From NCBI GenBank assembly GCA_031835245.1, contig JAVKOQ010000162.1, positions 53,501-117,500 of the forward strand: a stretch of DNA of 64,000 nucleotides, written 5' to 3'. The notes beneath the pieces are model-generated. The model searched no databases. It had not been told where the DNA came from and was given only the letters and a program-made list of their open reading frames with translations. This DNA comes from Balamuthia mandrillaris (Eukaryota; Discosea; Longamoebia; Balamuthiidae). Below are positions 35,511-45,346 of this stretch, piece after piece (position 1 is the stretch's first letter; every line of letters starts with the position of its first letter). The translations under genes were made by a program, and so were the position numbers.

Positions 35511-37344
35511 TGTGCACAGCCGAGGCATCGCAGAAGCCTTTCGTTTGCACGTCCTCAACGCGAAGGAAGTGCGTTCGCCCATCAAGACCTTGGGCTCCAC
35601 GTTTCTCCTGCACGTTCGTCATGGCGACATCTACGTCTTGGCCGTGACCAAGCAGAACGTGAACTGCTGCCTGGTCTTCGAGATGCTCAAGAACGTACTT
35701 TCTGTCTTCAGGGCCTACTTTGACGGCAAAGTCACGGAAGAGACCATCCGCAACAACTTTGTCCTCATCTATGAGCTGTTAGACGGTATGTTCTCTCGAG
35801 TCTTTTTGTTGTGTCTTCTGTCTTCCTTTTCTTTCTGCAGTTGCCTCGTGCTCTCTTCTACCCTGCCCATTTTCTCTCCCCCCTTTTCTTTGGCTTTTGT
35901 CTTGTTCTCTCTTCTTGTCCATTTTTTCTTTGTTCTTCTTCTTGTTTCTAAACAAGATCAAACGACAGAAATCTTGGACTATGGCTATCCCCAAACAACG
36001 GATACGGAAGCTTTGAAGCTCTACATTACGCAAGGCAAGGCCAGACAGAAAGAGTCTGCTGATAAGGTGAAGGAAGAGAGGCTGCAAAAGATAACAGTGA
36101 GCGTGACCGGTGCGGGTCCCTGTCCTTGGAGAGAACCAGGCATCAAGTATCGGAAAAATGAGCTCTTCATCGACGTTGTTGAGTCTGTAAACTTGCTTAT
36201 GTCTGCCAAAGGTATGTTTACAAAACTCCATCTCTCTTGCTCTTGCTCTTTTGCTTTTTTTTTCTTGTCGAGTCTCCCCATCTTTTTTTAAATAATGGAC
36301 CCGTTTACTCATCCCCCTCTCTCTCTCTCTCTCCTCCTCTCTCTCTTCCTCTCCCTTACCCAAAGGTAATATATTGAACATGAATGTAGCGGGCCAAGTT
36401 ATTATGAAGAGTTTGCTGTCAGGCATGCCCGAGTGCAGATTCGGATTGAACGACAAACTTTTGATGGCAAAAGAAGGCGGTGGTCCTCAGGGAGGCCATG
36501 CAAGACGAAAGTATGTCGCTTTGTTTTTCTTATTTCTTCTCAAGTCATTAACCCTTTTCTATCATTCGAACGAACAAACAAAAATTTCAAAGGAGATCAG
36601 ATGGAATTGAGCTGGACGATTGTACTTTCCATCAATGTGTCAAGTTGGGCAAGTTTGACACGGACCGAACCATCAGCTTTATTCCTCCTGATGGTGTCTT
36701 TGAGTTGATGAAGTATGCTTCCTTCCTCGATCTTCCTTTTCGATATTACTCAAACTCAACTTATTCTTTATCATAGATACCGCATCACTGAAAATTTGCA
36801 CCTCCCGTTCAAGATAATTCCAATTGTCAACGAAATTGGGCGAACAAGAGTGGAAGCCAAGATTACCGTCAAAGCCAACTTTAGCCCAAAGCTCTTTGGC
36901 TCCAACGTCATGATCAAGCTCCCCGTTCCCAAGAACACTGCTGCCTGCAAGATCCAGGTCACCGCTGGCAAAGCCAAATACCGACCTGAACAAGAAGCCA
37001 TTCTTTGGAGGTACCTCTTTCCTCTCTTTCCTTTGTCTTTTGTTCTTTTGCTCATAAAAGGAATGTGTTTTGTTAACTTACACAAAATAAATAATAACAG
37101 GATAAGACGGTTCCCAGGAGGAGCGGAAGCATCGCTCAGCACTTCCGTCAAGCTCATCTCCTCGGTGAACCTCGAGAAGAGGCAGACAACGAAGCCGCCC
37201 ATTGCCATGCAGTTCCAAGTGCCGATGTTCACCGCCTCTGGGCTGCACGTCCGCTTCTTGAAAGTCTTTGAGAAGAGCCACTATGAGACCATCAAATGGG
37301 TTCGTTATGTCACTAAAGCGGGTAACTACGAGTTTAGGGTGTAG
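35334..37344 (+). CDS. AP2M1: AP-2 clathrin adaptor complex subunit mu
   Basis: Medium chain of the AP-2 adaptor, which selects YxxPhi cargo for clathrin endocytosis at the plasma membrane. The N-terminal longin-like part shows [34 protein letters not shown] and [11 protein letters not shown]; the mu homology domain has [47 protein letters not shown] and the end KAGNYEFRV. Eight exons: 35334-about 35408, 35520-35787, 35957-36211, 36366-36509, 36593-36714, 36777-37010, 37101-37344, with approximate borders. Introns carry CT repeats (35475-35506). The sequence is closer to AP-2 mu than AP-1 mu ([20 protein letters not shown]). Confidence 0.93.
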
Positions 37345-37995
37345 AAAAAAAAAAGAACAAAACAAAAAAAAATGGATTTGTGGAGAGAGAAACAACAATT
37401 TTTTTCGTTCAAACGCATGCAACAAATAAATACTTGTGGTGATAAGCCAATAAAACAAAGAAGGTTAACACAGGCACCTTCTTCGAACGCTTGTCCTGCA
37501 TTCGAGTGCCACATGGCCATTGCCCATGTTCGGTGGGGTTGCTGCGACTTGGAGGATAGTGCGGAAACCGTCTATCGTCATCAAAACCGGATCAAACGCA
37601 GCTCACAGCAAGGGAAGATGACACTGCTACATCCACACTAACCTTGTCCCTAGCCGAAGCGCAAGATTGAAGCCAACCCGTAGAATTGCCCGCACCAACG
37701 GTGTCCTCGTACCACGAAGCGAGCACACTCTCTGTCCGAATCCAGAAAAGCACCTCACAGCACACCATAAAGGGGAATTTTTCCCAGCTACGTTTTTGGT
37801 TGCATCGTCGCAGAACTAAGTCCGCTTGAACAGGTCTGTTGTGCCGCCACCATGAGCAGGCCTCCAAAGAAGAGGAGAGAGAGGGTACGGGCGTGAGGGA
37901 AGTGTTTTAACGACCAAGAGAAGCACAAAGGGAACGTCTCTTTTTTTTTAAAAAAACCCTAAAGTTACAAGCAAACATCACATAAAAAACCACCA
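37345..37995. other. Intergenic region downstream of AP2M and RasGEF
   Basis: 651 bp between two convergent stops, longer than other convergent gaps here. No conserved frame. An isolated ATG in a near-ideal GCCGCCACC context at 37852 opens a short basic peptide ended by a GTACGG donor-like site. Confidence 0.4.
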
Positions 37996-40198
37996 CTAAA
38001 GGATATCCGAGCGAGCAGCGGATTTGGGTTCGAGTTGGTTGGAGAGGGTCCATGCAGTGGTCTCGTCTACACGAGGAAAGTTGGCGATGTAATGTTGGAT
38101 CTGGTGTATGGGATGGAAGTTGTAAGGCAGCTGCTGAAACTGTTGGATCTTGCTGATGACATCGTAGACCATTCGCCTTTTGGAGAAGTTGATGAGATCG
38201 TCGACATAGTCTGGGTTGCCGTCCTCTATGAATGTCAGGTCCGTTAAATAGACTCCTCTGAAAAATGAAGTTAGGACGGATGAAAAACAACCAGAACTTG
38301 CTCTCTTTGTTGAACAAGACGAAGAAGGGGAAGAAGAAGAAGGGGAAGAAAAAGAAGAAGAAGAAGAAGAAGAAGAAGAACAAGAACAAGAACAACAAGA
38401 ACAAGAAGAAGAAGAAGAAGAAGAAGAAGAACAAGAACAAGAACAACAAGAAGAAGAAGAACAAGAACAAGAACAAGAAGAAGGAAGGAAGGAGATACAT
38501 ACAAATAAGGAATGCAAGGGGGATTAACGTTTCGTAGGGCGTTACGATAAGTCCTGAAGGACTGTCGGCTGTCCATCAAACTTTCCAGTTGGTTAAAAGT
38601 GTTGAAGTTGCTTTTGCCGACCTCTTCTTTGGTATGCTTGAGCCGATATATGGGCGAAGCGTTCAATCCTGCCATTATAGCCATCATTCCATTAAAGTTA
38701 TTAAGTTTATGCAAGTTCTATTGTTTGTGTTCCATTTCGTTTTTTTTTGTTTGTGTTCCATTTCGTTTTGGATAAGAAAGAATGCAGGGAGGACGAGTAA
38801 AGAATAATGAAGAAGAAAGAAGGAAAGATAACCTCGGTTAATTTAAGAAACTTGAGCATAATTCTGGCACGGTTCCTCAATCGATCGCACTGGACAACGC
38901 AAGAATAGACCCATGTGCTAACATCATTGAAGTATCGGATCATCTTGAGCACGTTCGGAGAACGATGGCGTTGCTTCGGTTTGCTCCACGAAAGGTTCAA
39001 AAGCTCTCTCGGTTTTATGCAGCTGAATATTTGGAATTCGGCTAAAGTGAGTTGTCGCGCGAGTTCTTCGTCGTGAATGTCCATTAGAGATAACTTTGGA
39101 GAGAAGACGTTGCGAGGAACTCTAGGTTCTGGTGGTGGTTCCGGAAAGATCTTCTTTTTAGGTGGCTCGTTGCTTGTAAGCTATTTTTGTTTTCGTTTGA
39201 TAGAATACATTTTGCCATTAAAGAATATTATATAATATTATATATTATAAACAACATGCAAGAAAGAATCGACAAGAAAGAAACGCTAACCTGACGATTC
39301 AAAGATTCCAGAACCTTTGCGGCAATTTTGGCAAAAACTTGCTCGTCTCTTTTCAGCGTTTCTAAAAAGTCGAGAAGAGCTTTGATGAAACGTAGACTGT
39401 GGAGTTCATCTTCCAGATATTCGTCCACCTATGCAACACATGCATCATAATATTGTAAAGGAGGAAAAAAATTTAAAAAATGAAAGAAAAAGGGCAAGCG
39501 GAAGAAGAACAATAGAGAAAGAGAAACAAGTACAGTAAAGAAACGAGGAATAGAAAAATGATGAGAAGAGATTGCTTACCCATTTCTTGAGAACTCTACA
39601 AACACGAAGTCGGATGGAAGAAACGTGCATATTCCATTTCTCGAGGTCCATGTCTTTCGGCTTCTGGTCAATGGGGACTTTGTACCGTTCAATAAGTTTC
39701 ATGAGAAGCTTTTCGGGTGTGGTAAAAGTTCGATAGGTCATCAAGAAAGTCTTTATGAAGGATTGGTCTATTTTTCGTTTGGAAAGGAGAAAGAAGCAAA
39801 GAAGTCAGTATAAATAAGACAGGCCTAAAGAGGAATGCGAACGAAGAAAAGTACCGGCATGTTTTTCGGAGGTTAGAGTCTCGACGAGCTTGTTGAGCGA
39901 GGCAGCTTGTATGCCGAGCTCGTTTTCTGCTTTCAGCGGTCCTGTGTCGTTTGTTTGCCACATATTCGTCCCCTTTTGGAATATTTCTATTGTTTTAAAC
40001 ATCAGAAACCATCCAGAGAACTAAGCAAGTAAACTAACTATTGATTCGTTTGTTTTGTTAAAAAAAGTGTTACCTTCTTCCAACATTTCTAAATCGTTTA
40101 GATGTTCTTCCAATTCATCATCCAACTGTCCCATTTGAGCTCTTTCGTCTCCAATGCGACAAAGAGAGAGAGAGAGAGAGTGAGACAAAAAAAAACAA

Positions 40199-40291
<93 letters not shown>

Positions 40292-41117
40292 AACCACAAG
40301 AAAGAAAGCAAGCAAGCAAGAAAGAAAGAAAGCAAGCAAGAAAGAAAGAAAGCAAGAAACGTTAAGAGAAAGAGAATGGAAGAAGAGAAGGGTAAGAAAG
40401 AATTACTGATGGAAAGATCCCAGACGCGTTCCGCATCTTTCATTGCGAGCTTCAACAAACTCTGAAGTCTGCTTTCGTCATCTGTGCCTTGGTTCTCAGC
40501 AGCTTTTATTTTCAAACAAAAAAGCGTTAGTCCATGAAAAAACGAAACGACAAGAAAGGACAAAGAAGGAAAGTTAAGAGAGAGGAGCATATACGTCGAA
40601 GATGAGGTCTCTCCTTCTCCAAAACGCGGGCGGCCTGTTTAAGCCCAGCATACTTGAGGTGTTGATGAATGAGCAACAAAACCTTTTCCGGGTCCAACAC
40701 AGATGACTCCTGCAACAAAGTTGCCGAAAGGCCTCCCGAGAAAGCTTGGTTCTCCTCTTTCGAATCGTTCAACAGCTGTTGAAGAGTGGTGTCGTTGTAG
40801 GTTCTCGCGAAGGAAACGGCCCGCGAAAGCGGATTCAACCGCTCGCGAAGGTTGTTTAATTCCGGGTTGTTGCGAAACGCCTTAACCTTCCACTTGCTTC
40901 TGTCAATAGTTGGCGAAGAGGAAGAAGAGGAAGCGGAGGACAAGAGTTCTTCGAGAGAAGAATTTTTGGAAAAAGGCCGAATGGTTCGACGAGAGCCCCT
41001 TTTTTGGAGTTGGCGTTGCGCGATGGTGCGCTTGAGAGGTGACAATTCCTCGCCCTCGTCGGTAGAAAATTGTTCGTTGGAGGAAGGAGGAACGGAGGGG
41101 CTTTCCGCGCTTGCCAT
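37996..41117 (-). CDS. Ras guanine nucleotide exchange factor with LisH motif
   Basis: Activates Ras-family GTPases by GDP release. The ATG at 41117 begins a Ser-rich region; a LisH-type motif follows (VLLLIHQHLKYAGLKQAARV near 40690-40620). Then a RasGEF_N module (KTFLMTYRTFTTPEKLLMKL near 39740), an Arg/Val-rich linker and the catalytic CDC25-like domain (LTLAEFQIFSCIKPRELLNL, NFNGMMAIMAGLNASPIYRL, GVYLTDLTFIEDGNPDYVDD). About ten exons. The intron at about 38265-38500 is a GAA/GAACAA microsatellite and that near 40199-40345 is an AAAG repeat. LisH plus RasGEF is a combination well known in amoebae and helps place the organism. The stop is TAG at 37996-37998. Confidence 0.88.
38315..38486. 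repeat. GAA/GAACAA microsatellite in a RasGEF intron
   Basis: Purine-rich trinucleotide/hexanucleotide repeat on the plus strand, hence pyrimidine-rich on the coding strand. Closely similar in make-up to the repeat at 26600-26852. Confidence 0.9.
40199..40345. repeat. (AAAG)n tetranucleotide repeat in a RasGEF intron
   Basis: A near-perfect AAAG run to about 40292, then degenerate AAGC/AAAG units. It is CTTT on the coding strand. The long poly-FLSF frames it creates are not genes. Confidence 0.9.
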
Positions 41118-41333
41118 CTTCTTTCGCTTCTTTCGGTCGCAACTTCCACTTTTGTCTGTTATTTTGTATATTAAACTTTGTAATTAATTAAACCAAACAT
41201 AAAACAAAAAAAAAAGAAAAAGAGAAAAAAAAAGAGAACAAAAATGTAAGAAAAGATTCACATTTTGAAAGCTCAAAAAGAAAGAAAGCACAGATAAAGA
41301 AAAAACAAGGGGGTCGGATAAATAGCTTGATTA

Positions 41334-41600
41334 TTATGAAGCAGAATTGTGTTGTTGTTGAGGAGGAGGCATCATCATGTGCATGTGAGGAGGTGGCGGA
41401 TAGGAGGGAGGTTGGAATGGTGCTCCTCCTTGAGGGGGTGGCGGCATCCCTCCAAAAGGTACACCGCGCCCAAACATCATGTGTGGCGGTGGCGGCATTC
41501 CTTGTCCTTTTGGATAGTTTTTGTTTGTTGACAGACAAGAGAGTTAAAAAAAAAGGAGGTTAAAGAGGAAAGAGAACTAAGATGGATGTTGAGAGAGAGA

Positions 41601-41637
<37 letters not shown>

Positions 41638-42705
41638 TATACCCATCATGCCAGGCATAAAGGGAGGAGGCATGCCCATCATTGGACCAGCTGCTGTCGG
41701 TGGACGAAACGGAGGTATACCGCCGGTAGGTGGAACGCCAGGAGACATTCCCATACCCATGCCCATGCCCATTCCCATTCCCATGCCCATGCCAGCGGCT
41801 GGCCCTGTGCCAAACAGTGTGTGTGGGCGATTGCTGGAAAAGCGAAGCGGGTTGTTGGCAGCCAATAAACGTTCTGTATAATTCAAAAGAGAAACATATG
41901 AAGTGAGAAAATATACAAAAAAAAACAAAAGAAAGAAAGAAACAGGCAACAACAAAGGAGTGAGGGCCACACCAGTGGCGCTGCCATGACGCTCCCCGGT
42001 CTTGCTGTCCTTCTTGATGGCGTAGGTCACGGTGATGGGCCGGTTGCACACAAACTGGTTGTTCATGGCCTCGATGGCGGCGTCCGACGAGGCAAAGTCC
42101 GCAAAGCTGACGAAGCCAAAACCGCGGCTCTCCCCCGTCTCGGGGTCCCTCATGATCTTGGGGGTGGAGATGATGACGCCAAAGGCGCTAAAGGTGTCGT
42201 AGAGCAGCTTCTCGTCTACCTCCGGGTCGAGGTTGCCGATGAAGAGGTTGGCGCCGACGTCGTCGAGGTCGCGGCCCTCCTTGCGGGCCTTGTTCACGCG
42301 GATGGGCTTGCCGTAGAGCTTGATCATATTCATGATCTTGATGGCGTACTCGGCGTCCTCCTCGGAGCTGAACTCCACAAAGCCGTAGCCCATGTGTGTG
42401 CTGGTCAGTTTGTCTTTCGGTATGTACACGTTCACTTTGTGAAGAAGAAGAAGAAGAAGAAGAACAAGAAAGTAAAGAAGAAGAAGGGGAAGGAGAAGAA
42501 GAACAAGAACAAGAAGAAGAAGTAGGAAGCAAAGTGAGATGAATGAATCAAGAAAAAGAGGAGAAGCGTTAAAGGATTTGTTTAAAAACATACCAACGGG
42601 GCCAGCTTGTAGCATGAGTTCCCACAGGAGTGACTCTGTAACACGAGCATCCAGCTCGCCGCAGTACACCGTTGCATCTTGATTTCGCTCTTCCCGATGT
42701 GTCAT
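41334..42705 (-). CDS. SF3B4: Splicing factor 3B subunit 4 (SAP49)
   Basis: U2 snRNP SF3b subunit that contacts pre-mRNA near the branch site. Two RRMs: the first starts [20 protein letters not shown] and continues after an intron with [20 protein letters not shown] and [12 protein letters not shown]; the second has [39 protein letters not shown] and [20 protein letters not shown]. The C terminus is Pro/Gly/Met-rich, containing a run of alternating Gly-Met pairs (about 41755-41800) and ending QQHNSAS. Exons at about 42705-42600, 42435-41974, 41875-41641 and 41503-41334. An in-frame upstream start near 42798 is possible, but [10 protein letters not shown] fits the family length better. Confidence 0.93.
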
Positions 42706-43053
42706 TTGATGAGTGCCTAATACTATAACTTTTTGTTTCTGCTGATACCCGCACGATCCAAGAATGTGGTTAAGCAAAGATGGTAACAGTGGTAACAACC
42801 CAGAAGAAGGACCAGATCAACGGACAAATGCGTCGCAAAAGTCCACTCGGCTTCTTCTCTCCTTTTCTTCTTCCACAACTTTTTTCTTTTATGCCGACAC
42901 AATATTCGTCGACATTCACGATAATTCAATTTTTCAATATTTTACGGTAATTATTGATAAAAATCTTTTGCCTACGAATAATGTAGTGTCGACACGTATG
43001 TGGAGTCGACTATTAATAGTCAATTTCTGTCGACGCTATATGCAGGGTCAAAG
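42706..43053. promoter_or_regulatory. Divergent SF3B4/CAR promoter with four GTCGAC elements
   Basis: GTCGAC at 42908-42913 (with AATATT at 42901-42906), 42988-42993, 43005-43010 and 43029-43034; the third lies 44 bp from the CAR-like ATG. The third overlaps a longer dyad, GACTATTAATAGTC at 43007-43020. This is the densest cluster in the window. Confidence 0.6.
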
Positions 43054-44878
43054 ATGTCGTTCTTGCGCGCATCGCAAGAGAAGGTGAAACCCTTGAGAGC
43101 CTCTTCGGATGGAAGCCATGCCAACAGCAACACCACCACCACCACCGCTCCACAACAGGAAGGCGAAGGTGCCACCGTTGGAAGCTTGTTCCTCATCCCT
43201 GACACCAAATATGCGATAGCTTGGATCTGCGACGAATGCCACAACGAAATAGAGGCCGACAAGCGATACAAATCCTTCGAAGTTCCTGACTTTGACTTGT
43301 GCGAGAGTTGCTACCAGCAAGGAAAACATCCGTTTCCAATGTTTTTAGAAACCCGTTCGTTTGTCTTCCTTTTCTTATCGTTTCATTTCTTTTGTTTCTT
43401 TCGTTCCGTCTTGTCGTTTGTTCTTCCTTTCTGTTTTCTCATCAAAAACGATAAACCAAAATAATAGCTGAGATGGGAACTGCAGAACCGGTCCAAGGCA
43501 GCACCTCTGCTCATACCCTCACGTATGCCTTGCTTTCTCTTTCTCTTTTTCATTTTCATTATTTTTTTGTTCATTTATTGTGTTGAAAACTCAAACAAAA
43601 AAAAAATAATAACTAGAAACCTGTGGAAGAGGTATATGCATAGGCCATGCTTTGGAACGAGGGAACGGCTTCAGGATGGCAGCTATGGAGACTTCCAGTG
43701 GGTCACCTACAATGAGGTCTTCACTCGCAGCTGCACGTTTGCGTCTGGCCTTCATTCCATCTTTCAACCAGTACCTCCTTTCCTTCTTGTTCTTCATTTC
43801 TTGCTTGCTTTGGTTTTGTTTCCTTGCTGACATTCTGTGGAGGGAGACTTTATAGGCATATGTGCACGCAATCGTTTAGAGTGGTATATAGCCGACTATG
43901 CCTGCCTTCTCTATCATTTTATACCGATTCCCATCCACACTACCATTGGTTCTTCTTCTTCTTCTTCTTCTTCTTCTTCTTCTTCTTCTTCTTCTTCTTC
44001 TTCTTCTTCTCCTTCCTCTTCTTCTTCTTCTCCTAACGTCTTCATTCTTCAATAACACCTTTCTTTTTTTCACAGATTCGAATAGTATCAAGCATATCAT
44101 CAACAACGCGCAGATTAAAGGCGTTATCTGCAGCAAAGAACTGCTTCCCAAGTTCATCCAAGCATCATCCTCCAACTGCCCTTCCCTTCTTTATCTCATC
44201 CAAATGGAAGACGGGATAGAAGAAGGAGCTCAAACCCTTCTTCAGTCCTCCTCCTCAACTCTAAAACTTGTTTCCATGAAAGAACTTTTCGACGCTGGAG
44301 AGAAGAACCCTGTCCCGATGCCCCCTTTTGACTCAGTGAAGCCGGATGACATTGTAACATTGTGTTATACAAGCGGCTCGACTGGAGTTCCCAAAGGAGC
44401 CATCATCACTGACTTTATTCTCAACAGCGACATCAACGTGCAGTACACCTATCCTGATCCTTACGTCGTGCTCTCCTTCTCTCCTTTGGCGCACACAGAA
44501 CGAACGAATGTGATGCAGTCATTGGTGCTGGGAGGGAGAGTTGGCATTTTTGGAGAAGAGATGGACACTCTCTTTGACAGCTTCAGAAAGTTGAGACCAA
44601 CTTTGGTGTCAGCCGTGCCGAGGTTTCTATTCAACTTTGTTTCTTCTAAGTCTCTCTTTGCAACATATTTCTCTTCTCATTCTAAAGCTGTTTTTTTTTT
44701 GTTTTTTCCTCAAGGCTGTATAATAAGCTCTATTCTGACTTTAAAGAAGCAGTTGCTAAAAGACACGCCCTTGATCCGAAGAAACCCGTACATTTTCTCT
44801 CTCTCTCTCTCTCTCGTTTTGAATGTTGACCTTTTTCACATTTCTTTGCTTCCTTCATCGTCATTTTGTTCAATTCCT

Positions 44879-44919
<41 letters not shown>

Positions 44920-45296
44920 TCTCTCTCCCTCTCTCTCTCGGCTTTCCTTTCGCTCTTCTTCGTTCTTCACAGTTGGCACAAGTTGAAGAAGAAACGTTAC
45001 GCCGCTTTGAAGGAACTTTTGGTGGACGAACCGCGATGCTGGTCACTGGTGGAGCTCCCTCTAGCGAGGCTGTCAAAGCATGGCTGGCTCGTTGCTTCTG
45101 TTGTACCGTGTATGATGGTTATGGCGCCACGGAGTGCGGCTCCATTTGCACAGAGACGTACGTGCATGAAAACGTGCAAGTCAAACTGGTGGACGTACCT
45201 GAGATGCAATATTTTAGCTCCGATCTTCCCTATCCTCGTGGCGAGATTTATGTGGTATGTTTCTGCTGCTGCTGCTTCTTCTTCTTGTTCTTCTTG

Positions 45297-45346
<50 letters not shown>

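Noticed and set aside
40098-40365. Repetitive FLSF / RKKE frames
   Set aside because: They arise from the AAAG repeat in a RasGEF intron.
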